Positions 54,126-62,940 of a DNA stretch of 64,000 bases are shown here, one piece after another (within the stretch, counting starts at the first letter, position 1; the number at the start of each line of letters is the position of its first letter). Made by a program: the position numbers and the translations under genes. The notes beneath the pieces are model-generated. The model searched no databases. It was not told the origin of the DNA and saw only the letters and a list, made by a program, of their open reading frames with translations. Origin of the DNA: a bacterium (GTDB lineage: Bacteria; Vulcanimicrobiota; Vulcanimicrobiia; Vulcanimicrobiales; Vulcanimicrobiaceae); contig JAJYFL010000003.1 in NCBI GenBank assembly GCA_021790935.1, positions 45,001 through 109,000 of the forward strand, given 5' to 3'.

Positions 54126-56756
54126 CTAGGCGATCAGGCCGGAGTGGCGCGCGAAGACGAGCGCTTCGTCGCGCCCGCTGCAGCCGAGTTTGGCGATCGC
54201 GTTCCGGATGTGCGTCTGGACGGTATAGACGCTACGGCCGTTTTCGACGGCGATCTCCTTCGGGCTCTTGCCCGCGGCGAGCCCCTGGAGCATCGCGAGC
54301 TCGGCACGCGTGAGGACCGATGCCTCAGGTTGCGAGGCCGCCAGATAGCGGGCGTACACGAGATCCAGGAGCCGCGCATACCCGCCGTAGCCAGCCGACC
54401 GCAGCGCCTCTAATGCCTCGGTGAGCTCCGCGCCGGCCGCCGGCGTCTTGAGCGCCCGTACGAGGCAGAGAACGGCCCGCCGAAGCATCCGCGCGGCCGG
54501 CGGCGCCTCCGGCCCCTCGCGCGCCAAGGTTCGGCCGGCGGCACCGCCGCGACCGGCAAGCGCTTCGGCGAGCCCGCCAAGCGAGCGGGCGATCTCGACC
54601 GTCAGCACGGCGCGGCTGGACGCGGGCACAAAAGAGGCGATTTGCTTGAGCGCGCGCTGGGCGCGATCGAGCCCCTCGTTACGTTTGCCGAGCGTCACCG
54701 CGTAGAGGGCGACCAGGGCCCCGTTCAAGATGCGGTCCTCTTCGTAGGTGACGCGCTCGGCCACCGGGGCGAGCAGACGGTAGGCCTCGTCGAAGCGGCC
54801 TTCGGCGGCGGCCAACCAGGAGTTGCCTTCCACGATGATCGCGCCGCGTACCCGGTCGCTGGTTGTCGCTTCGGCAAGCTGCCCGAGGATCGATCGCATC
54901 CGGTCGATACTGCCGCGGCACTCCTCGACATCCAGCATCTGGATCAGCGCCGTCTGGAGCGCCAGCCGATCGCCTGCCTTCGTCGCAGCTCCCACCGCCT
55001 GTTGCGCATACCACACTACTCTCGCGGGGCTTGCCTCTTCGTGGACCATCGTGACGATCGCGAGCACGTTATACGCACGAGCCGCCAGACTTGGCAATCC
55101 GGATGCGACTGCCAGATCCGCTGCTACCGTAAGGTGCTCTCGGGCCCCGGTGACGTCAGCTAGGTACATGCGCGCGACCCCGAGCCGCTGATAGACCTTG
55201 GCTCGCGTCGCGTCATCGTCGACGAGCTCGATACATGATTCCGCGCGGCGTATCTGCTCGGCTGCTCGTTCCTTGGGACCGAGGTACGCGTCGTCACAGG
55301 CCAGCACCGAGTACATCTCGGCACGCAGGCCGACCGGCATCTGCTCGTCATCGGCCAGGGGCGCAAGGAGCGCGCTCCCAGAGCGGCCCTGGTTGAACCG
55401 CAGCATCGCGAGCGGAATGGCCAGGCGTGCGGAGAGTTCGCGATCGCTCGTCTTCGCGAGCGCCCGCTCGAAGAGCGACTCCGCGCGGTCGAAGCGCCCG
55501 AGCGCCGCCTCGTTCATAGCCCGCATTCCGAGCACGACGGGGCTGCCCGCGCGGACGCTCTCGCCTAGGACGCCGACGGCGGCCTGCACTGCGTCTCCGT
55601 GCGCGCGATCGGCCAGATCGAAGCCCTCGCGTTCGAGCAGCCGCAGAATATCGCTCGCGGCGCCCGCCTTTGCGTAGGCGGTCAGCGCCGAAGCCGAACG
55701 CCCCGCCGCCTCGAGAGCGCCGCCGACGCGCGCGAGCATTCCGGCGACCGCGTCGTCGCCCTGCATCTCGAGCTGGTGATTCAGGAAATCGCGAAAGAGA
55801 TCGTGACAGTAGTAGACGCCCGGACGCTCGTGGTAGATGAACGCGACGCGAGCCCGCAACGCTTCGAGGACCGCCTTGCCGTTGGCGATGCCGCCGTGTT
55901 TGAGCGTCTCCGCATCGATGACCGGAAGGTAGGCGGCAAAGTGTAGGACGTCGCGCTCCTCGGCGGTCAGTGCCTCGTAGACTTGCTCCGCAAGGTAGCG
56001 GTAGATCATCTCGCGCGTCATCGACGAGATGTTGCGCAGATCGACCGAACGCGTGGAGGTGCGCAGCGCGAAACTCAACGCCGTCGGCCATCCCTCGGTC
56101 ATCTTCAGAATCTCGGCGAGCTCCTCGTCACGGACGCCGACGCGCGCCCAACGAGCGGTCTCGCGAGCCTCCTCGACGTTGAAGCGAAGGTCGCTTTCGT
56201 CGATCGGCAAGTCCATCTCACCGTAGGCCAGCCACGAGCCGACGGGGAGATCGAGCGACGAGCGCGAGGCCAGGATCCAGCGCGCGCGCCCTTTGGTACG
56301 CTCGATCAACGAAACCAAGAACTTCGTGACTTGCGGGTCGCGCTCGCCGACGTGCAGGTCGTCGACCGCGATCGTACCGGAGTACGTCTTGATGTGCGCG
56401 TGCATCCACGCCGCCAGATCGACGCCCTGCCGATTGGAAGCGAGCGTCTTTTCGTAGGCGCCGGAGAGCGTCTTGCGCGCGCCCGGCGCTATCTCGAGGA
56501 ACGCATCCGCAAGGCCGCGCGCGAAGCCCAAGAGCGCGCCGTTCTCGGGCCCGACGTCGTAGCGCACGTGCGGCGTATCGAGCGTATCGAGGTACTGCCG
56601 CAATGCGACTGACTTGCCGTAACCCGCAGGCGCGACGATCAATACGACTCGCTGCGTTGCAGCAGCCGCCATGCGCTCCAGGATGCGTGGCCGGCGGATC
56701 GGGGTGAAGACGCCGCCCGTCTCTACCCGTCCATCGGCCGCTACCGGCCGAATCAC
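54126..56756 (-). CDS. MalT-like ATP-dependent LuxR-family regulator
   Basis: 876 residues in the MalT/LAL layout. The N-terminal STAND NTPase has Walker A in APAGYGKSVALRQ and a Walker B-like TIAVDDLH. A long helical, TPR-like region (~340-800) rich in Ala/Leu follows. The C-terminal LuxR HTH is LTRAELAMLQGLAAGKSPKEIAVENGRSVYTVQTHIRNAIAKLG. Its inducer is unknown. It lies upstream of the peptide/HD-GYP unit and may control it. Confidence 0.88.
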   Translation of the reverse strand: MIRPVAADGRVETGGVFTPIRRPRILERMAAAATQRVVLIVAPAGYGKSVALRQYLDTLDTPHVRYDVGPENGALLGFARGLADAFLEIAPGARKTLSGAYEKTLASNRQGVDLAAWMHAHIKTYSGTIAVDDLHVGERDPQVTKFLVSLIERTKGRARWILASRSSLDLPVGSWLAYGEMDLPIDESDLRFNVEEARETARWARVGVRDEELAEILKMTEGWPTALSFALRTSTRSVDLRNISSMTREMIYRYLAEQVYEALTAEERDVLHFAAYLPVIDAETLKHGGIANGKAVLEALRARVAFIYHERPGVYYCHDLFRDFLNHQLEMQGDDAVAGMLARVGGALEAAGRSASALTAYAKAGAASDILRLLEREGFDLADRAHGDAVQAAVGVLGESVRAGSPVVLGMRAMNEAALGRFDRAESLFERALAKTSDRELSARLAIPLAMLRFNQGRSGSALLAPLADDEQMPVGLRAEMYSVLACDDAYLGPKERAAEQIRRAESCIELVDDDATRAKVYQRLGVARMYLADVTGAREHLTVAADLAVASGLPSLAARAYNVLAIVTMVHEEASPARVVWYAQQAVGAATKAGDRLALQTALIQMLDVEECRGSIDRMRSILGQLAEATTSDRVRGAIIVEGNSWLAAAEGRFDEAYRLLAPVAERVTYEEDRILNGALVALYAVTLGKRNEGLDRAQRALKQIASFVPASSRAVLTVEIARSLGGLAEALAGRGGAAGRTLAREGPEAPPAARMLRRAVLCLVRALKTPAAGAELTEALEALRSAGYGGYARLLDLVYARYLAASQPEASVLTRAELAMLQGLAAGKSPKEIAVENGRSVYTVQTHIRNAIAKLGCSGRDEALVFARHSGLIA

Positions 56757-56867
56757 CTATAAACCTTACCCAAATGGGGGAGGGTAATCCTCCCATAGGC
56801 CCGGCAGGGCCCATATCATCCAGCGCCAGCCGAGGGGACTCCAACCTCTCGCCGACAGCTTATCGGG

Positions 56868-56896
56868 TTGGAAGCGGCTCGCGAACATGGTAGAAT
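56868..56896 (+). promoter_or_regulatory. Predicted promoter of parDE
   Basis: TTGGAA (56868-56873) and TAGAAT (56891-56896) are 17 bases apart, 4/6 and 5/6 of consensus. The predicted start leaves about 35 nt of leader, with GGAG before the parD ATG. The rest of the gap back to 56757 shows no other feature. Confidence 0.6.
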
Positions 56897-56937
56897 GATT
56901 TCGGAATATCCGGTTGCCACCGCCATAGGAGCCGCTC

Positions 56938-57201
56938 ATGAAGACCATCAATGTTTCCGTCCCCGAGCCTCTTGAAGAGTTCGTTCAGCAGAAGGTCGCC
57001 TCGGGTGGGTACTCGTCGGCAAGCGAAGTCGTCCGTGAGGGCCTTCGGCTCTTGCAACAGTACGATGACGAACGGCTTCACACGCTGCGCGCAGCGATCC
57101 GCAAAGGCATGGAATCCGGCGAAGGGCGGCTCCTCGATGAAATCTCTACCGACGAGATCGCCCAACGCGGCAACGAACGTCTGCGCCGAGCGCAGGCGTG
57201 A
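56938..57201 (+). CDS. parD: ParD-like ribbon-helix-helix antitoxin
   Basis: 87 residues. MKTINVSVPEPLEEFVQQKV and GGYSSASEVVREGLRLLQQ form the CopG/ParD ribbon-helix-helix, and the C-terminal half is the toxin-binding tail. It overlaps the toxin gene by 4 bp. Expected to repress its own promoter. Confidence 0.88.
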   Translation: MKTINVSVPEPLEEFVQQKVASGGYSSASEVVREGLRLLQQYDDERLHTLRAAIRKGMESGEGRLLDEISTDEIAQRGNERLRRAQA

Positions 57202-57488
57202 AGGTCAGGCTTCTACCGGAAGCCGAGGCCGATCTCGACGACATCTGGTATTACATCGCTCTCGATGACCCCGGAGCCGCGTCGCGTACCATCGATACCA
57301 TCCTGGCACGACTAAGGGTTCTCGTCAGGTTCCCCGGCGCTGGTCGCGAGCGAGAAGACCTGTACCCCGGACTAAAATCGTGGCCCATAAACAACTATGT
57401 CGTATTCTACACGGTTAACGACGATATTCGCGTGGCTCGCATCTTGCACGGCCATCGCGACGTGCAGCGCGCTCTTTCGCAAGATTGA
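57198..57488 (+). CDS. parE: ParE-like toxin
   Basis: 96 residues, GTG start overlapping the parD stop. LLPEAEADLDDIWYYIALDDPGAA and YVVFYTVNDDIRVARILHGHRD are the family hallmarks (RelE/ParE superfamily). ParE toxins characterised elsewhere inhibit gyrase. First genes of the accessory island. Confidence 0.88.
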   Translation: MKVRLLPEAEADLDDIWYYIALDDPGAASRTIDTILARLRVLVRFPGAGREREDLYPGLKSWPINNYVVFYTVNDDIRVARILHGHRDVQRALSQD

Positions 57489-57500
57489 TCTAGAGCCGAC

Positions 57501-57684
57501 ATGAAGTTCGAATTGGAAGAGACGCTGCGAGGTGAGCCGGATGAGGTGCTACTCGACGATTTACGCCGCTGCGCTCAAGTGCTTCGAAGAGACACAACTA
57601 CCATGGGGCGACACCACTGACGCAAACCTTGAGACGAAGTGCGCAAGCTGCAATCTCGGGAAAGGCAATGCATTTGATGCCTAA
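57501..57684 (+). pseudogene. HNH endonuclease remnant
   Basis: An ATG at 57501 opens 39 codons (MKFELEETLRGEP..., LDDLRRCAQVLRRDTTTM) resembling the N-terminal repeat of HNH/homing-type endonucleases. In another frame, up to 57684, TDANLETKCASCNLGKGNAFDA matches the C-terminal end of an HNH domain. The middle with the HNH core is gone and the frames differ, so this looks like an internally deleted gene. It ends where the transposase region starts. Confidence 0.5.
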
Positions 57685-57701
57685 TGCTATCGGGAGATTG
57701 C

Positions 57702-59060
57702 GTGAACGCCAACGTCCTTAACCTGCCTCAGTATCGCGTGCTAAAGGTAGATGAAAGCGAGCACGATTATCATGTGTACACCGAGATCGCCGTAGAGCGC
57801 ACACCCTGCCCGCAATGCCGTTCCGGCAAAGTTCACCGTTGGGGCGCTCGGGAGATACTATTCAAGGACTTGCCGATGCACGGCAAGCGCGTAGGCATGT
57901 ACGTGCGCGCCAGGCGTCTACGCTGTGATGATTGCGGCAGGACCTTTCAAGAGCGACTGCCCGCATTGTCTGAGAAACGCCTAATGACAGAGCGGCTAGC
58001 GAGTTGGGTTGGAAAGCAGAGCCTCAAACGACCTTTCACTTCCATTGCCGATGAGGTGGGCGTCGACGAAGGTACGATCCGCAACATCTTTCGGGATTAC
58101 GTCAATGAGTTAGAGGCTCAGTTTGAGGTTGAGACACCGACTTGGCTGGGCATCGACGAAATACATATTCTGAAGCCGCGTTGCGTGGTTGCTAACATCG
58201 AGAGCGAGACAATCGTTAATATTCTGGCTGATCGCAACAAGAAGACCGTAGCGGGCTACCTGCACGTATTGCCACAGCGCGAGCGCGTGAAGTACGTCGC
58301 GATGGACATGTGGACGCCTTATCGCGACGCGGTTCGCGCCGTTCTACCGCAAGCAACGGTCGTGGTGGACAAATTCCACGTCGTTCGGATGGCAAACGTC
58401 GCGATGGAGCAGGTTCGCAAGGGCCTTAGAGCGAGTCTTCCGCCGAAACAGCGTCGAGGTCTTATGCATGACCGCTTCATCCTACTGAAGCGTTCGCACG
58501 ACCTCACCGTACAAGAGCAGTTCCTGCTCGATAATTGGAGCTCGTTGCATCCGACGCTTGGCGAAGCCTACCGCCTGAAAGAAGGCTTCTTCGGCATCTA
58601 CGATGCGCAAAACAAGGCGGCAGCTGAAATGCACTATCGCGCTTGGGAGAGCAGCATCCCGCAAGTTGTGCGTAGCGCGTTTGCACCGATCCTAACGGCC
58701 TGGAACAACTGGCACCCCGAGATACTCTCTTACTTCGACCACCCGATTACGAACGCGTACACCGAGTCGCTAAACAACCTGATCCGCGTGATGAACCGCC
58801 TGGGGCGAGGCTACAGCTTTGAGGCGTTGCGCGCTAAGATTCTCTTCACCGAAGGACCACAGAAACGGGAAGCTGCTCGCCCGAAGTTCGAGCGCCGCAA
58901 TCATCGCGAAGAGTCCTTCCTCGCCATGCGCACGATCTCGTCGCTCTCGTATGGCGATCCAACATGGGATGACGAGACGGAGCGTAACCTCGGAGTCGAT
59001 ATCCCAACACTTGCGGCAATGATCGAAGATGACCGCTTCTCAGCAGGACCCAACCGCTAA
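57702..59060 (+). CDS. ISL3-family transposase
   Basis: 452 residues from the GTG at 57702 (GGGAGATTGC upstream); the frame is open from 57684. The N-terminal zinc finger has CPQC and CDDC pairs. A helix-turn-helix follows (SIADEVGVDEGTIRNIF). The DDE core shows LGIDEIHILKP, VVDKFHVVRMAN and AYTESLNNLIRVMNRLGRGYSFEALRAKIL. The gene seems intact. Terminal inverted repeats were not found, so the limits of the element are unknown. Confidence 0.88.
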   Translation: MNANVLNLPQYRVLKVDESEHDYHVYTEIAVERTPCPQCRSGKVHRWGAREILFKDLPMHGKRVGMYVRARRLRCDDCGRTFQERLPALSEKRLMTERLASWVGKQSLKRPFTSIADEVGVDEGTIRNIFRDYVNELEAQFEVETPTWLGIDEIHILKPRCVVANIESETIVNILADRNKKTVAGYLHVLPQRERVKYVAMDMWTPYRDAVRAVLPQATVVVDKFHVVRMANVAMEQVRKGLRASLPPKQRRGLMHDRFILLKRSHDLTVQEQFLLDNWSSLHPTLGEAYRLKEGFFGIYDAQNKAAAEMHYRAWESSIPQVVRSAFAPILTAWNNWHPEILSYFDHPITNAYTESLNNLIRVMNRLGRGYSFEALRAKILFTEGPQKREAARPKFERRNHREESFLAMRTISSLSYGDPTWDDETERNLGVDIPTLAAMIEDDRFSAGPNR

Positions 59061-59301
59061 TTCCGAAGACCCGAAATAATACGCTCCATGCGAGATTATC
59101 GGGCTATAGGACCTCCCATGCGCGCGGGTCAAGCGGAGGCTGATACCACTATCCGGGAACGCACCGGCGAGATCACCTGCTGGCGCGTAGTCACTCTCGC
59201 CCATGGACCGGTGGTCGCCGCGCAGCTCGAAGTCGTCGGGAACGATCGCGGGTTCACCAAACGTCACCTGCAGTGAATCCTAATGAATCCCGGGGAGCAT
59301 C
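59061..59301. other. Spacer after the transposase
   Basis: No convincing gene. A 62-codon plus frame at 59088-59276 is not supported by a ribosome site or by family resemblance. The region should contain the right end of the IS and the 3' end of the fusion gene's transcript. No inverted repeat matching the left flank was seen. Confidence 0.3.
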
Positions 59302-61134
59302 TCAAACCGAGTGGCACGAATCGCCGTCGAAGACCACCAATGCATCGCCTGCGATTACGCCGGCGGATTCGATGGGGTTGGTGAGCCAGGCGATCGCGAG
59401 CGTGACGTCTTCGTGCGTACAGGCTTGTTTGGAGCCGGCGGCATGCAGCACTGCGTCGACGAGAAGCATTGCGGCATCGACTGTGAGATGCGGGGCGTTG
59501 GCTGCGCCGCCTTGTTGTGCGGCGGTGCGTTGTGCATTCCAGCCCTCGCGTTGGAGGATGGCGGCGATCGTGGTGACGCGCTTGGCTTGGCCGTGCCGGC
59601 GTTGCCAGAGCAGATCGCCGAGGACATCGCTTGCGTATCCCGGCACGAGAATGACGGCACGCAATTCCACCGGTGTTGCGGCGATGCCGAGCAACGCAAT
59701 GAGATCCGATGTGGTGAGCGCCGTGACCTTGTGCGTTTGCAATTCGCTGAGCAACTCGGATTCGTCGGAGAATGCTGGTCCGACGATCACGCCGTAATCC
59801 GCTTGGAGCTCTGCGATCTCTTTTGCCACCTCGGCGCAATCGGGTTGCGTGACGATCGTTTTCGCACTCTTGCACTCGATGGCGACGCGATAGCCGAGCG
59901 GCCCGAGGATCGCATCGGCGATGCCGTCGGCCTGATCGTGCCCACCGAGATGGGTGGTGAGAAATCCCAGTTGCGCGAACGCATCGCAGACGGCGATTTC
60001 GAAGGCGGTCGGATCGTCGCCGGTTGCCGTTCTGGTGAGGCGCTCGCAGAGTGCTTGCGTTCGTGCATCGTCGGGAGTTGCAGCTTGCGGCGCGAGAACC
60101 GGCCAATCGTCGGCGGGTTCGTTGATGCGAAAATTGCGTTGCTCGTCTTGGACGATCGGTGATTTGCGACCGCGACCGATGGCACGCGCGATATATTCGA
60201 TGAGCGCGCTATAGACGTACTTACGTAACGTCGTCTTGGGGATTAGGCCACGTTCGATCGCTTCGGCGCAGAGCGTTTGCGCATCGCGCGCAACGCCGTC
60301 GCTGAGAATGTCGATCGCGGCGTTAATAATACGCCCGCGCGGTTCCGGCGTGTGCCCCGGTGAAACGGCCATCGCCGGTAGCGGCATCGTCTGCGCGCCG
60401 ATCTCGACAATTTGACGCGCGAAGCGATCGCCGTGGGATTTCAGGCGATCGGGAAACTCCGCCGCGGTGCACGCCACGGCCCCGATTGTCGCGAGTTCAT
60501 CCCAGGCGATCGGCGTACACATCGGCAGCGATGGTGCGCCGCGCAGGCTATAGGGAAGCGCGCTATAGCGGCCGCGGGCGTTGCTCGATACGTGGATGTG
60601 CACGCGATTGGGATCGTGCGTGTTGGGCTGGTTGCTCAGCAGCGCCGGATGCGCGGCGACGACGGGATTGACGACACCATGCAACCATGCGCGCACGGCG
60701 ACGGCGTGCGGCGCATCGCTCAGCGGGATCCAGAGTGCGATGCCGCCGAGGCCGTCGGCGAGTGGAATCGCCGCGATACTCTCGCGCGCGAGGGCCGCGC
60801 GCAGCAGCGTTGCGGCTTCGCGGACGAGGTGCCAGGGCGTTTGCCGCGCTTCGATGAGAATCCGCCCGAAGCGGAGGCGATCTTCATCGGTGACGAGGCC
60901 CGCCCATGAGTGAAATTCAACGGCGTAGTAGCGGTGCACGCACCACAGCAGCCTCGACGCACTCAGGGGAATCTCGGTGACGGCGAAATGCGGTTGGCCG
61001 TGAAAGCCGGGCGGAAAATTCGCGTAGACGATGGGTTCGTCGGCGAAGTGCGCGGCGATCAGGGGTGCCGCGTGGTCATAGTGTGCGAGGAGATGCGGGA
61101 CGAGAGCCGCATCGTCAAATTTGCGCGCTTCCAT
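59302..61134 (-). CDS. LigD-polymerase-like (motif-degenerate) / winged-helix-like / PD-(D/E)XK nuclease fusion
   Basis: 610 residues. Residues ~12-215 align by eye with the LigD polymerase domain (AEP primase-polymerase fold): NFPPGFHGQPHF, LLWCVHRYYAVEFHSW, and above all ALPYSLRGAPSLPMCTPIAWDEL. The metal-binding DxD is replaced by a GRILIEA segment (~90-96). The GLH motif reads GGIALWI, and the third Asp region reads RVHIHV. Residues ~265-330 look like a winged helix. Residues ~375-485 form an Mrr-type nuclease: Glu379, Asp403/Asp407 and ECK (Glu420, Lys422). The ATG at 61134 fits the domain start. Flanked by IS sequence on both sides. A defence role is inferred. Confidence 0.7.
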   Translation of the reverse strand: MEARKFDDAALVPHLLAHYDHAAPLIAAHFADEPIVYANFPPGFHGQPHFAVTEIPLSASRLLWCVHRYYAVEFHSWAGLVTDEDRLRFGRILIEARQTPWHLVREAATLLRAALARESIAAIPLADGLGGIALWIPLSDAPHAVAVRAWLHGVVNPVVAAHPALLSNQPNTHDPNRVHIHVSSNARGRYSALPYSLRGAPSLPMCTPIAWDELATIGAVACTAAEFPDRLKSHGDRFARQIVEIGAQTMPLPAMAVSPGHTPEPRGRIINAAIDILSDGVARDAQTLCAEAIERGLIPKTTLRKYVYSALIEYIARAIGRGRKSPIVQDEQRNFRINEPADDWPVLAPQAATPDDARTQALCERLTRTATGDDPTAFEIAVCDAFAQLGFLTTHLGGHDQADGIADAILGPLGYRVAIECKSAKTIVTQPDCAEVAKEIAELQADYGVIVGPAFSDESELLSELQTHKVTALTTSDLIALLGIAATPVELRAVILVPGYASDVLGDLLWQRRHGQAKRVTTIAAILQREGWNAQRTAAQQGGAANAPHLTVDAAMLLVDAVLHAAGSKQACTHEDVTLAIAWLTNPIESAGVIAGDALVVFDGDSCHSV

Positions 61135-61369
61135 GGCGCGGTTAGTCGACGGCGAATCGCCCCAGCCCTGCCTTCGCAAACCGCAGGCTCGGCCGCGTAC
61201 CGGTTGAGCCGATGCTCGATTCGATGCAAGGGAACCGGGCTGCCACGACGCCGGCTCCTGGAGTGAGGAAAACGCGGTTGGGAAATGCGCTTCAGAGCGC
61301 GATATTTTCATCGCGACGAGAAACCGGCATAGGCAGCGTCTGCGGGAGAACGAGCGTGGAGCCCCTCAC

Positions 61370-61621
61370 GGCCGCGTTCCGAACAACGCGACACCACGAG
61401 GGCGCATGGACCGACGACTACGAACGGCAGGCGGCAAGAAGAAATACTCGCGGCGCGGCGTGACCGTAGAACCCGTGTTTGGTCACGTGAAGGAAGTGCG
61501 ACGAGGCAGGCGCTTCATGCGACGAGGTTTGACGGCGTGCGATAGCGAGTGGAAATCGATGGCAACGGCGCACAATGTATGCAAACTCCACCGGGCAAAC
61601 GCCCCGAAGAAGGCGGCATGA
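61370..61621 (+). pseudogene. C-terminal remnant of an IS1182-type DDE transposase
   Basis: GRVPNNATPRGRMDRRLRTA and KKKYSRRGVTVEPVFGHVKEV followed by RRFMRRGL and ATAHNVCKLHRA match the last ~85 residues of IS1182-family transposases. The catalytic glutamate region VEPVFG is kept but the first two-thirds of the gene is missing. The ATG at 61406 is internal to the match. The 61135-61369 stretch holds no gene, only the possible promoter of the fusion gene; 61622-61775 shows nothing. Confidence 0.65.
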
Positions 61622-61775
61622 GAGGAAGCCCCTGCGCATCTTCCCCGGAAACCCTGGCCCTTAGCGAGAATTTGGCCTCCCGGTTGCGCGCGCACAAAGT
61701 TGCGCTACAGACTCTGCTGCGCCATCGTTATGCCTGCCGCGCCGTAAGCGAGTGCCGCAACGCAGCCGGCAAACG

Positions 61776-62201
61776 TTAGCGAGCTGCGGTGCTTCGTTCC
61801 GTGCCGAGATGTACGGTCAGTATGCATGATTCCTCTCCGGGCTCAGCATTTAGGGGTTTACCGGCGCCGGCCGGACCGGGCTGCGTGATCGGGTCGTTCG
61901 TGCCGGCGCTGCTGCACAGTTGCCGGTTCGGGTTCGGCGGATACCACGTGCCCGCACCGGCACCGGTGTGCGATGGCGCGATCGCCCCCGAGAAGTGGCG
62001 ATCGTTGACCGCGACCTTGACGGTCCCCGACGAGACGACGGAGTCCGCCAGCGCGACGATCTTGATTTCGTCGAGCGTGCCGGCACTGTTGGTCGTGAAC
62101 AGCGGAGTGTCCCCGTCCCAGTGCAGCGTCTCGTAGGCCATCGTGCCGGTCGCGTTGGTGCCGGTGCGCATGTACGCTTCTTGCGAGAGCAGGTCGCCCA
62201 C
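61776..62201 (-). pseudogene. RHS-repeat-like fragment
   Basis: A 141-codon frame with a GTG start at 62201 and no clear ribosome site. YETLHWDGDTPLFTTNSAGTLDEIKI resembles the WDGD...N..G.ld..k pattern of RHS/YD-repeat proteins; the rest is Pro/Gly-rich with two cysteines. It is far too short for an RHS protein, so it is probably a 3' fragment of one. It may still be an expressed small protein. Confidence 0.4.
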
Positions 62202-62209
62202 ATCTGCTT

Positions 62210-62842
62210 TTAACTTGCGCGGGCGAGGCGCAAGAGAACGCTGCGATCCCCTTTGTAGGTGACGCCGCGCTTGCGTGCTTGGGCGAGCGGCGCCTTCGCG
62301 AGAAGCACGCGCGCGACTTCGCTTGCGGGTCCGGCGAGAATTGCATCGGGTCGCTCGACGCGGCCGATCCTCGAGCGAACCGTTCCATTCCCGATATGCA
62401 GCGTCACCGGATCGTCACCGGCACGGATTTCCAACGCCGCCGGCGGAAGCCCAGGCTCGCCGTCAGTGAGAAAGAGTTCGGCGGGAAGAGCAATCCAATA
62501 ACCGCGCACCTCGTCGCCCGGATCGGTTTTGGCGAGGAGCGGCGCTCCCCATCGCCCGAGCTCGCGCAACACCGGCCGTAGCGCCTCACCGAACGCAGTC
62601 AAGCCGTAGAGCGTCGTCGCGATCGGCGCGGGGGCCTCCTCGCGCACGACGATGCCCGCAGATTCCAGTTCGCGCAGGCGTTCGGAGAGCAGGTTCGAGG
62701 CGATACCCGGAAGACCGGCCCGCAGCTCCGTGTACCGCGCGCGTCCGCGCGTCATCAGTTCGCGCACGATCAGGAGCGTCCAACGATCGCCCACGAGATC
62801 GAGGGCTTTGGCGAGAGCGCAGAACTGGCCATAGGTTCGCAT
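62210..62842 (-). CDS. HxlR-family regulator with SCP2-like C-terminal domain
   Basis: 210 residues. LVGDRWTLLIVRELMTRGRARYTELRAGLPGIASNLLSERLRELESAGIV is the HxlR winged helix. The C-terminal ~90 residues (LEIRAGDDPVTLHIGNGTVRS) resemble an SCP2-like domain sometimes attached to this family. It is divergent from the SnoaL-like gene. Its -10 lies so close to the ATG that the mRNA is predicted to be leaderless. Confidence 0.85.
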   Translation of the reverse strand: MRTYGQFCALAKALDLVGDRWTLLIVRELMTRGRARYTELRAGLPGIASNLLSERLRELESAGIVVREEAPAPIATTLYGLTAFGEALRPVLRELGRWGAPLLAKTDPGDEVRGYWIALPAELFLTDGEPGLPPAALEIRAGDDPVTLHIGNGTVRSRIGRVERPDAILAGPASEVARVLLAKAPLAQARKRGVTYKGDRSVLLRLARAS

Positions 62843-62848
62843 GCTGCC

Positions 62849-62911
62849 ATTGTAGTCGTGCTTTATTATTTTGTCAAGTCACTTGACTTTTTAAACTACA
62901 ACTGCTACGCT
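62849..62911. promoter_or_regulatory. Divergent promoters overlapped by a 15-bp palindromic operator
   Basis: GTCAAG-TCA-CTTGAC at 62873-62887 is a perfect inverted repeat. For the HxlR gene, TTGACA (62877-62872) and TACAAT (62854-62849) are 17 bases apart, 6/6 and 5/6 of consensus, with the predicted start at the ATG. For the SnoaL-like gene, TTGACT (62883-62888) and TACGCT (62906-62911) are also 17 apart. Both -35 boxes lie in the palindrome, so the regulator probably represses both genes. Confidence 0.7.
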
Positions 62912-62940
62912 AAGCGAACGCGAAACGAAAGGAAGCCGCA

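Noticed and set aside
59088-59276. 62-codon plus-strand frame after the ISL3 transposase
   Set aside because: No ribosome site or family match; may be IS end sequence.
57489-59301. Terminal inverted repeats for the ISL3 element
   Set aside because: Short similarities such as CTATCGGGAGATT versus GAGATTATCGGGC were seen, but the pairing is inconsistent and no target duplication was found.
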